This document shows positions 1 through 5,154 of a stretch of DNA of 6,391 nucleotides, in pieces; positions within the stretch are counted from its first letter, which is position 1; every line of letters starts with the position of its first letter. Origin of the DNA: Tissierellia bacterium (GTDB lineage: Bacteria > Bacillota > Clostridia > Tissierellales > Tepidimicrobiaceae); assembly GCA_012798935.1 (NCBI GenBank), contig JAAZMG010000301.1:1-6391 (forward strand), read 5' to 3'. The position numbers and the translations under genes are program-made. Below the pieces are notes generated by a model. The model was not told the DNA's origin and searched no databases. It saw nothing but the letters and a program-made list of their open reading frames with translations.

Positions 1-2
1 AC

Positions 3-51
3 CACTTATTATTAAGTGAAAAATCATATTGATACTATTTAATATGATTTT
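3..51. repeat. Two adjacent AT-rich inverted repeats upstream of yebC
   Basis: Two perfect hairpins stand side by side. The first has a 6-bp stem (CACTTA at 3-8 with TAAGTG at 13-18) and a 4-base loop. The second has an 11-bp stem (20-30 with 41-51) and a 10-base loop. Neither is followed by a T-run on the + strand, so neither is a textbook terminator. They may belong to the tail of the gene before the window or to the yebC leader. All pairs but a few are A-T, so they are weak, and chance is possible in DNA this AT-rich. Confidence 0.4.
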
Positions 52-71
52 AGAAACCAGGTTAGAATTTT

Positions 72-815
72 ATGGCAGGTCATTCTAAGTGGAATAATAT
101 AAAAAATAAAAAAGGTAAAGAGGATGCTAAAAGAGCCAAGGAATTTACTAAATTAGGAAGATATATTATGGTAGCTGCAAAAGAGGGCGGAGCAGATGAA
201 GAATACAATCCCGCTTTAAAAGCAGCTGTTGAAAAAGCCAAAGCTGCAAATATGCCAAACGATAATATTGAGAGAGCAATTAAGAGAGGTACTGGAGAAC
301 TAGGAGCAGATACCTATGAAGAAATCATATACGAAGGATATGGACCAGGTGGAATAGCCGTATTTGTATCTTGTTTAACAGATAATAGGAATAGAACAGC
401 CTCTGATGTGAGACATGCCTTTGATAAATTTGGTGGAAATTTGGGCCAAACTGGCTGTGTTTCTTTTATGTTTGATAGAAAAGGTGTTCTTGCTATAGAA
501 AGAAATGATTCTATTAATGAAGATGAATTAATGCTTCAGGCTATTGATTATGGTGCAGAAGATTTTGATAGTGATGAATATGGGTATGAGATTATCACCA
601 GTCCAGGGGATTTTAATAAGATTAGAGATTCATTAAGTGAAGAAGGGTATAAGTTTGCAATGGCAGAAATATCATTTCTACCTCAAAATACTTCTGAACT
701 TACAGAGGAAGAAGATATTAAAAATATGGTAAAATTAATAGATGTATTAGAAGATAATGACGATATTCAAGAAATCTATCACAATTGGGAAATTCCTGAG
801 GATTTGGAGATATAG
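72..815 (+). CDS. yebC: YebC/TACO1-family translation factor
   Basis: Complete 247-residue member of the YebC/PmpR/TACO1 family, whose usual length is about 240-250. The N-terminal signature MAGHSKW runs into a basic helical region (residues 1-30). It is followed by the conserved NMPNDNIERAIKRG block (about 60-73), the YEGYGPGGIAV block (about 87-97), LTDNRNRT (about 102-109) and the FGGNLGQTG segment (about 119-127). The C-terminal third is strongly acidic, as in relatives. The family was long annotated as a transcriptional regulator. More recent work on bacterial YebC and mitochondrial TACO1 supports a cytoplasmic, ribosome-associated role in relieving stalling at proline-rich stretches. 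The ATG start is fixed by the universal MAGHSKW; its Shine-Dalgarno is weak (AGGTTAG at 59-65). It appears to be transcribed alone, since a long stem-loop follows and the next gene has its own strong ribosome binding site. Identity is secure; the precise role in this organism is inferred. Confidence 0.97.
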   Translation: MAGHSKWNNIKNKKGKEDAKRAKEFTKLGRYIMVAAKEGGADEEYNPALKAAVEKAKAANMPNDNIERAIKRGTGELGADTYEEIIYEGYGPGGIAVFVSCLTDNRNRTASDVRHAFDKFGGNLGQTGCVSFMFDRKGVLAIERNDSINEDELMLQAIDYGAEDFDSDEYGYEIITSPGDFNKIRDSLSEEGYKFAMAEISFLPQNTSELTEEEDIKNMVKLIDVLEDNDDIQEIYHNWEIPEDLEI

Positions 816-834
816 CGGGCTAAAATAAACATCC

Positions 835-888
835 AACAATATCCTGTTTTTATATGTGATGAAAAACATATAAAAATAGGATATTGTT
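835..888 (+). terminator. 23-bp stem-loop after yebC, probable terminator
   Basis: Bases 835-857 pair with 866-888 over 23 positions, with a single G-U wobble and no bulge, around an 8-base loop (858-865). The stem starts 19 bases after the yebC stop. The downstream tail is T-rich but interrupted by A (TATATTATTATAT), so it is a weaker U-tract than usual. The reverse strand also has a T-rich flank, so the structure could act in both directions. A terminator is the simplest reading; a processing or stability hairpin is possible. Confidence 0.6.
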
Positions 889-910
889 ATATTATTATAT
901 AAATAAAGGA

Positions 911-948
911 TTATTCTTTTTTGTGTCTAATATTATATATAGTAGATA
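911..948 (+). promoter_or_regulatory. Possible promoter region for the 99-aa gene
   Basis: Downstream of the yebC hairpin lies a TTGTGT (921-926) with a TAGATA (943-948) 16 bases later. An alternative pair is TTATTC (911-916) and TATATA (935-940) with an 18-base spacer. Neither matches the sigma-A consensus well, and such hexamers are common in AT-rich DNA. The position between a terminator-like stem and a strong ribosome binding site is the main argument for a promoter here. Confidence 0.25.
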
Positions 949-975
949 AATATTAGGTAAAAGGAGGTTGAGTTT

Positions 976-1275
976 ATGTTTGTACCACACAAGTATGCTT
1001 TTCAAATAGAAATAACAATGAAATCAGTATTTAAGTGTGGCAAATCTGGATTTGGAGGTATAGCGGATGCAGATTTTATAGAAAAACAACCTTTTGTTGC
1101 TATAGCATCTGTATTAGGTAATTTTTATAATAAATTAGACAGTAATACTAAGAACAAAGTGGATAAATTTATCCAGGACTATTATTTGGAAATAGGTAAA
1201 AGCATGGAAGAGATTGGAGAAGAAACAATTAAGAATATAACGAAACAATTCAATAACATAATATCAACAATTTAA
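976..1275 (+). CDS. Small protein of unknown function, 99 aa
   Basis: I do not recognise this protein. It is 99 residues long with no signal peptide or membrane segment. The start is well supported: AAAAGGAGG (959-967) is close to an ideal Shine-Dalgarno and sits 8 bases before the ATG. An internal Met at residue 15 has no ribosome binding site. Residues 1-14 look strand-forming (FQIEIT). A glycine-rich stretch with one cysteine follows (KCGKSGFGG, about 21-29). From about residue 40 the chain reads as two or three amphipathic, lysine- and glutamate-rich helices ending in FNNIISTI. It lies alone between the yebC stem-loop and a 209-base gap. No terminator was found after its stop. The excellent ribosome binding site and the open length make a real gene likely; function cannot be assigned. 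Confidence 0.75.
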   Translation: MFVPHKYAFQIEITMKSVFKCGKSGFGGIADADFIEKQPFVAIASVLGNFYNKLDSNTKNKVDKFIQDYYLEIGKSMEEIGEETIKNITKQFNNIISTI

Positions 1276-1411
1276 AAGGCTGGTAAAATAAGATTATTCT
1301 ATAAATTTTAATTAAAGGATGAACTATTATTGTGGATAGAAATATTAATCCATATATATTATTAAATTGTTTAGCAAAAAATATAGATTGTAATTATGGA
1401 TTTGTTTTTCC

Positions 1412-1441
1412 TTGTATAAAAGAGTGTTTTTTTAACATAAT
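1412..1441 (+). promoter_or_regulatory. Plausible sigma-A promoter for the 57-aa gene
   Basis: TTGTAT (1412-1417) and CATAAT (1436-1441) are separated by 18 bases, each with two or fewer mismatches to the TTGACA/TATAAT consensus. Transcription would start near 1448, about 37 bases before the ATG at 1485. The surrounding 1276-1484 gap shows no known riboswitch or RNA gene by eye. The call is tentative because of the AT-rich background. Confidence 0.35.
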
Positions 1442-1484
1442 AAAATTATAGAAGCTATAAATGGACTGTTAAGGGAGTGAATAT

Positions 1485-1658
1485 ATGGAAAATAATCAAG
1501 GTTTTGAAGAGGTAAAAAAAAGGTTTAGTGCAGCTGATGTAGATGAAAAAATAGAAATTTATACTTCTGTAAGAGGTTTAACCGTTGATCAATACAAAGA
1601 ATTATTAAGAATGTTTCCAATTAAATATTTAGACAGATTAGAAAAAGCTATGGGTTAA
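1485..1658 (+). CDS. Small soluble protein of unknown function, 57 aa
   Basis: A 57-residue reading frame starting MENNQGFEEVKKRF and ending DRLEKAMG, then TAA at 1656-1658. A good Shine-Dalgarno (AAGGGAGTG, 1471-1479) lies a few bases before the ATG. A clear intrinsic terminator begins 8 bases after the stop, so the gene has the full apparatus of an expressed unit. The protein is charged and predicted to be all helical: a first helix with FEEVKKRF (about 7-14), a second with DVDEKIEIYTSV (about 18-29), then LTVDQYKELLRMFP (about 32-45) and YLDRLEKAM (about 48-56). There is no membrane segment or signal peptide and no cysteine. The codon pattern and amphipathic helices look like selected protein, not chance. 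I cannot name the family; a small partner or regulatory protein is only a guess. Confidence 0.75.
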   Translation: MENNQGFEEVKKRFSAADVDEKIEIYTSVRGLTVDQYKELLRMFPIKYLDRLEKAMG

Positions 1659-1665
1659 TCGTTAT

Positions 1666-1704
1666 AAAAAGTTGGAAGAAATTTTCTTTCGACTTTTTTA
1701 TTAT
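1666..1704 (+). terminator. Intrinsic terminator after the 57-aa gene
   Basis: Bases 1666-1680 pair with 1684-1698 over 15 positions, including two G-U wobbles, around a 3-base loop. The run of six T at 1694-1699 continues as ATTATT. The A-rich 5' arm means it may also work for the opposite strand. It separates the 57-aa gene from the lit-like unit. Confidence 0.8.
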
Positions 1705-1715
1705 TCAGAAAGATA

Positions 1716-1744
1716 TAGACATTTTCTGGTAGTTCATGCATAAT
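1716..1744 (+). promoter_or_regulatory. Candidate promoter for the lit-like/Mrr-like pair
   Basis: TAGACA (1716-1721) and CATAAT (1739-1744) stand 17 bases apart, and a TG immediately precedes the -10 hexamer. The position is right: just after a terminator and about 10 bases before the Shine-Dalgarno AGGTGA (1753-1758). Transcription would begin near 1751, giving a very short leader. Confidence 0.45.
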
Positions 1745-1766
1745 GAAAGGCGAGGTGATACTGTAG

Positions 1767-2429
1767 ATGAGAAAACTACTAATTATTATATTAATAATAT
1801 TTTTACCTTTATATTTCTTATTGAAAAGTGTAGATATCAACACTTTTAATAGGAACTTTTATCTGAACTTCTATGAAAGATACAATGTTGTAGAAGTAAC
1901 AGGTAAGAGGATTGATGAATTAGACCAGATTACTAGGAATTTATATAGTTACATTAAGGGTGAGTCTGTTGACGAAGTACTAAAACCTTTCTTTAACGAA
2001 AGAGAAATAAAACACTTAGAAGATGTTAAAGTTTTATTTATGTATGGATTTAGTCTAAAAAAGTTATCCTTTGCCTTATCCTTATTTGGAATAATAATAT
2101 TTTTTATTTATAAAGATGTAGTAAAATTTGGACAAGGAATTTTTTATGGTACTTTCATATGGTGGGGGCTAATACTGTTGTTATTATTATCTACCATGGA
2201 TTTTAATAAATATTTTACTTGTTTTCACTTAATATTTTTTGATAATGATTTGTGGTTATTGGACTCTGATACAGATTTATTAATTCAAATGCTTCCTGAA
2301 GAGTTCTTCATTAGTATATTCAGAAGAATTGTATTATTATTTATGGTAATCTTGGCAATAATACAGTTGACAGGCTATATATTGATGAAGAAAGGGAAGG
2401 ATAAAAGTGGAAGGGTTATCGATTTTTAA
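1767..2429 (+). CDS. lit: Lit-like lipoprotein intramolecular transacylase (TIGR01906/DUF1461)
   Basis: A 220-residue integral membrane protein matching the TIGR01906/DUF1461 family. Its characterised members, Lit of Enterococcus and Bacillus cereus, move an acyl chain within a diacyl lipoprotein to give the N-acyl lyso form. Hydrophobic segments lie at about 4-20, 100-116, 126-142 and 185-206. The extracytoplasmic part carries the family's marks: the histidine in EREIKHLEDVK (His83) and the histidine in FHLIFFDNDLW (His154), followed by a P-E-E-F-F motif near 177-181. Two conserved histidines are reported as essential in Lit, and both appear present. The ATG follows AGGTGA (1753-1758) by 8 bases; an in-frame stop (1764-1766) directly before it excludes an earlier start. 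The gene overlaps the next by 23 bases, so translation is probably coupled. Family membership is firm; the transacylase activity is inferred, since not every DUF1461 protein has been tested. Confidence 0.82.
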   Translation: MRKLLIIILIIFLPLYFLLKSVDINTFNRNFYLNFYERYNVVEVTGKRIDELDQITRNLYSYIKGESVDEVLKPFFNEREIKHLEDVKVLFMYGFSLKKLSFALSLFGIIIFFIYKDVVKFGQGIFYGTFIWWGLILLLLLSTMDFNKYFTCFHLIFFDNDLWLLDSDTDLLIQMLPEEFFISIFRRIVLLFMVILAIIQLTGYILMKKGKDKSGRVIDF

Positions 2430-3330
2430 AGATTATTTTAATAATATAAAAAGAAATATGATTCTTAATAGTTATTATACTAGAAAGATAAAAGATGGCA
2501 AAAGTATGAAAGCTTCTTTTTTAGACTGGATATCTATTACTATACTAGTAATGTTATTTTTCCTTATTACTATTTTTAATTCTACTAAAAATATTATTTG
2601 GTCTATAATATTAACTTTAGTATTAATGCTGATATATCTATTTATGTTGATAACTTGGAATAATAGGACTAGAACTAAAAAGATAAATATAATAAATGAG
2701 AATATAGCAGAAGAAGAAATCCTTAAAGGAATAGATAGACAGAGTAATGATGATTTTTTATTATATACAAAGGATTTACTTGAGAAGTATTACAAAACCA
2801 TATTTTTTGAGTATAATAATCGTATAGATTTTTTTGGTGAAATAAACCGGGAAATATATGGGGTAAAATGCATTAGAGGTTCATTGGAAAGTAAGATTAC
2901 TTTAAAAGATATAGAGTATTATATATTAGATATGAAAAAAAAGAATATAGATGAAGGAATTATAGTAACCAACTCATATTTTACTGAGGAAGTAAAAGAA
3001 GAAACAAATTATATATTAATGGATTTTGATCAAATAAAGAATATGTTGAGAGAAACTAATCAATTTCCAACAAAAGAGGAAATAGAGGATATAGTAATTA
3101 AGCAATATGAGGGTGAAAGGGAAACATTGAAGGAAAAATTAAGTTTTCAGATGAAGGATAAAATCTATAAACTTATATTACTAGGTATTGGACTATATAT
3201 AGTATCATCCTTTGTTTCCTATCCATTATACTATAAGGTAATAGCATTTATATTAATAACTATTGGAATGATTATAGGAATATATAATATAATTTTATAT
3301 TTTAGAAAGAGAAAGAAAATAGAAATTTAA
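2407..3330 (+). CDS. Four-helix membrane protein with Mrr-like nuclease-fold domain
   Basis: A 307-residue protein with two membrane helices near the N terminus (about 42-58 and 62-82), a soluble domain (about 85-250) and two more helices (about 253-272 and 277-299). Charge at both ends (KRN near 15, RKRKK near 300) places the soluble domain in the cytoplasm. Residues 115-215 resemble the Mrr-type PD-(D/E)XK restriction endonuclease fold: RID (139-141), then GVKCIRG (152-158), then GIIVTNSYFTEEV (184-196) and ILMDFDQI (203-210). In active Mrr relatives the central motif reads (Q/E)-x-K; here the matching positions are Lys154 and Ile156, so catalysis may be lost or rearranged. The start is GTG at 2407, preceded by AAAGGGAAGG (2391-2400) at a spacing of 6; the next Met (2458) has no such site. 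The 23-base overlap with the lit-like gene argues for joint expression. Fold assignment is moderate; function is unknown. Confidence 0.8.
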   Translation: MEGLSIFKDYFNNIKRNMILNSYYTRKIKDGKSMKASFLDWISITILVMLFFLITIFNSTKNIIWSIILTLVLMLIYLFMLITWNNRTRTKKINIINENIAEEEILKGIDRQSNDDFLLYTKDLLEKYYKTIFFEYNNRIDFFGEINREIYGVKCIRGSLESKITLKDIEYYILDMKKKNIDEGIIVTNSYFTEEVKEETNYILMDFDQIKNMLRETNQFPTKEEIEDIVIKQYEGERETLKEKLSFQMKDKIYKLILLGIGLYIVSSFVSYPLYYKVIAFILITIGMIIGIYNIILYFRKRKKIEI

Positions 3331-3344
3331 GCTTTCAAATTTTC

Positions 3345-3373
3345 TTGTAATTAAATAGTTTAGGTGATAATAT
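3345..3373 (+). promoter_or_regulatory. Possible promoter for the iron-sulfur flavoprotein gene
   Basis: TTGTAA (3345-3350) and TAATAT (3368-3373) are 17 bases apart in the 73-base gap before the flavoprotein gene. An overlapping GATAAT (3366-3371) gives a 15-base spacer. No good terminator was found in this gap, so the gene could also be read through from the upstream pair. Confidence 0.35.
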
Positions 3374-3403
3374 TAAGGTATTAACAAAATATAGGGGGAT
3401 TTA

Positions 3404-3997
3404 ATGAAAAAAGTTCTAGCTTTAATGGGAAGTCCTAGGATTAATAAAAATACGGATAGATTATTGACTTTAATGCTTAAAGGAATTGAAGACAAGGGCC
3501 ATGAAATAAGCAAGGTTCATATTGTTAAGAAAAAAGTATTACCTTGTACTGGCTGTAATTATTGTGGTAAAAAAGGTGAATGTATTATAAAAGATGATAT
3601 GGAGGAAATATATAAAGGATTTGATAATAGTGATATAGTTATACTAGCTGCACCTTTGTATTTTAATACTGTAAATAGTATTACAAAACATGTAATAGAT
3701 AGATGTCAAAAGTATTGGTCAATTAAATATCAATTAGGACAAAATTATAGAAGAAATGAAAATAGAATAGGTGTTTTTTTAGCAGTTGGAGGAACAGACT
3801 ATTCCCATGAACATTTTTCAGCTACAATTCCAACTATAGACTTATTTTTTAAAGCTATAAATGTAGAGTATAGAGGAAACTATTTTGTATCGGGAACGGA
3901 CAAGGTGCCTATAGAAGAAAGAAAATATATTAAAGAAGAATTATATGAAATAGGGTACAACATTGATAATATTAAAAACTTCTACTGCCATAGGTAG
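3404..3997 (+). CDS. Iron-sulfur flavoprotein, NADPH-dependent FMN reductase family
   Basis: A 197-residue flavodoxin-fold protein. It opens with MKKVLALMGSPRINKNTD, the strand and phosphate-binding loop that holds FMN (GSPR at 9-12), and continues with a second FMN-contact region around APLYFNTV (83-90). Between them four cysteines form a compact cluster, C48-x2-C51-x2-C54-x5-C60, matching the spacing of the Isf family, whose archaeal members bind a 4Fe-4S cluster with such a motif. It is probably a cytoplasmic electron-transfer or reductase protein that uses FMN and an iron-sulfur centre; the physiological partner is unknown. AGGGGG (3393-3398) provides the Shine-Dalgarno for the ATG. The last codons, which encode Asn-Phe-Tyr-Cys-His-Arg, lie inside a terminator hairpin, as does the stop codon. 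The gene is followed at 26 bases by aroC. Family assignment is strong; a cluster-free FMN reductase is the alternative. Confidence 0.88.
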   Translation: MKKVLALMGSPRINKNTDRLLTLMLKGIEDKGHEISKVHIVKKKVLPCTGCNYCGKKGECIIKDDMEEIYKGFDNSDIVILAAPLYFNTVNSITKHVIDRCQKYWSIKYQLGQNYRRNENRIGVFLAVGGTDYSHEHFSATIPTIDLFFKAINVEYRGNYFVSGTDKVPIEERKYIKEELYEIGYNIDNIKNFYCHR

Positions 3998-4006
3998 AAG
4001 TTTTTT
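3974..4006 (+). terminator. Intrinsic terminator overlapping the flavoprotein stop codon
   Basis: Bases 3974-3985 pair with 3994-4005 over 12 positions without mismatch, around an 8-base loop (3986-3993), and T4001-T4006 form the U-tract. The stop codon TAG (3995-3997) is part of the 3' arm and the codons for Phe and Tyr (3979-3984) are part of the 5' arm. The aroC Shine-Dalgarno starts only 3 bases after the T-run. A ribosome finishing the flavoprotein gene would sit on this hairpin and could prevent it from forming. Confidence 0.85.
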
Positions 4007-4008
4007 AT

Positions 4009-4018
4009 AAAAGGTGAT
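4009..4018 (+). promoter_or_regulatory. aroC ribosome binding site just after the terminator
   Basis: AAAAGGTGAT lies 4 bases before the aroC ATG at 4023 and 2 bases after the end of the upstream T-run. There is no room for a promoter between the terminator and this site, so the aro transcript must start upstream inside the flavoprotein gene or come from read-through. The same GGTGA core is used by lit, aroB and aroA in this window. Confidence 0.7.
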
Positions 4019-4022
4019 ATAG

Positions 4023-5150
4023 ATGATAAGATTTTTAACGGGCGGGGAATCCCATGGCAAGGCATTAATTGGAATAATAGAAGGATTTCCTGCAAACTTA
4101 TATTTTAATATAGATTATATAAATAAGGAACTCAAAAGAAGACAAAAAGGATATGGTAGAAGTAATAGAATGGACATAGAAAAAGATGAGATCCTAGTTT
4201 TATCTGGTGTAAATAATGGGAAGACTACTGGGAATCCAATATCTATTATGATTAAAAACAGAGGGTCAAATATAGATTTAGTAGAGATAACTAGGCCAAG
4301 GCCAGGTCACGGGGATTTAGCAGGGGCATTAAAATATAATCAAAAAGGTGGTCGAAATACTCTGGAAAGGGCTAGTGCTAGAGAAACGGCCATGAGGGTT
4401 GCTGTAGGTAGTATTTGTAAATTACTTTTAAAAGAGTTTAATATTCAAATATGTAGTCATGTAATTCAAATTGGTCAGGTGAAGTCTATTAAGAATTATT
4501 ATAATGGTCTAAAAAAAGAAGAGTTAACAAAGGCAGACAATTCTTTAATAAGATCATTAGACTATCAATCAGAAAAGCTAATGATTCAAATAATAGAAGA
4601 GGCAAAGGAAAAAGGAGACACTTTAGGAGGCATAATAGAATTAATAGGGTTAAATATTCCTGTAGGTTTAGGCAGTTACACCAATTGGGATAGAAAGTTG
4701 GACGGAAAAATTGCTCATAGCATAATGAGTATTCCAGGGATTAAAGGTGTAGAGTTTGGACTAGGATTTAATACATCTGGAAGGCTAGGTTCACAGGTTC
4801 ATGATGAAATATCCTATGATGATAATAATACATATTATAGAGAAACTAATAATGCAGGAGGTATAGAAGGAGGAGTTTCTAATGGAGAAGATATAGTACT
4901 TAGGGCTGTTATGAAACCTATTCCTACATTGAAAAAACCTTTGAAAACCGTAGATATGAAAACGAAAGAAGTTGCATTTGCCCAATTTGAAAGATCAGAT
5001 GTATGTGCTGTTCCGTCGGCTAGTATTGTTGCAGAGAGTATGCTATCTTATGTATTAGCCAATGAAATAATATTAAAATTTGGTGGAGATAGTATAGAGG
5101 AAATTAAAATTAATTACACAAGTTATATAAATAGTTTGAGAAACAGGTGA
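4023..5150 (+). CDS. aroC: Chorismate synthase
   Basis: Complete 375-residue chorismate synthase, within the family's usual 360-390. It catalyses the last step of the shikimate pathway, removing phosphate from EPSP to give chorismate with the help of reduced FMN. All three family signatures are present: GGESHGKALIGIIEGFPA (7-24), YGRSNRMDIEKDE (44-56) and ERSDVCAVPSASIVAES (323-339). Other conserved segments are RPGHGDLAGALKYN (93-106, with Gly97 where many homologs have Ala), RNTLERASARETAMRVAVG (111-129), NNAGGIEGG (266-274) and MKPIPTL (297-303). The histidines His11 (GESHG) and His96 (RPGH) fit the conserved catalytic-site positions. It leads an aroC-aroB-aroA operon, with aroB starting 4 bases after its stop. 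Because the enzyme needs reduced flavin, the flavoprotein gene just upstream is a suggestive but unproven neighbour. The enzyme appears intact. Confidence 0.98.
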   Translation: MIRFLTGGESHGKALIGIIEGFPANLYFNIDYINKELKRRQKGYGRSNRMDIEKDEILVLSGVNNGKTTGNPISIMIKNRGSNIDLVEITRPRPGHGDLAGALKYNQKGGRNTLERASARETAMRVAVGSICKLLLKEFNIQICSHVIQIGQVKSIKNYYNGLKKEELTKADNSLIRSLDYQSEKLMIQIIEEAKEKGDTLGGIIELIGLNIPVGLGSYTNWDRKLDGKIAHSIMSIPGIKGVEFGLGFNTSGRLGSQVHDEISYDDNNTYYRETNNAGGIEGGVSNGEDIVLRAVMKPIPTLKKPLKTVDMKTKEVAFAQFERSDVCAVPSASIVAESMLSYVLANEIILKFGGDSIEEIKINYTSYINSLRNR

Positions 5151-5154
5151 TAAT

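Noticed and set aside
976..1658. Toxin-antitoxin pair formed by the 99-aa and 57-aa genes
   Set aside because: They are 209 bases apart, each seems separately expressed, and neither resembles a known toxin or antitoxin.
1655..1843. Minus-strand 62-codon reading frame with a hydrophobic middle
   Set aside because: It is antisense to the terminator, the promoter region and the start of the lit-like gene. Its last residues come from the terminator stem, and it has no homology I recognise.
2407..3330. Active restriction-modification or defence nuclease
   Set aside because: There is no methyltransferase or other defence gene nearby, and the catalytic motif appears altered, so a restriction enzyme call is not supported.
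3321..3345. Possible hairpin overlapping the stop of the Mrr-like gene
   Set aside because: The arms AGAAATTT and AAATTTTCT pair only with a bulge, are all weak pairs, and are not followed by a T-run, so I do not call a terminator.
3331..4022. T-box or aromatic-amino-acid riboswitch ahead of aroC
   Set aside because: No T-box specifier stem or conserved T-box sequence can be seen, and the space before aroC is filled by the flavoprotein gene and its terminator.
4791..4985. Minus-strand frame inside aroC
   Set aside because: It is a shadow of a secure aroC coding sequence; its Phe/Ile-rich composition is what antisense AT-rich coding gives.
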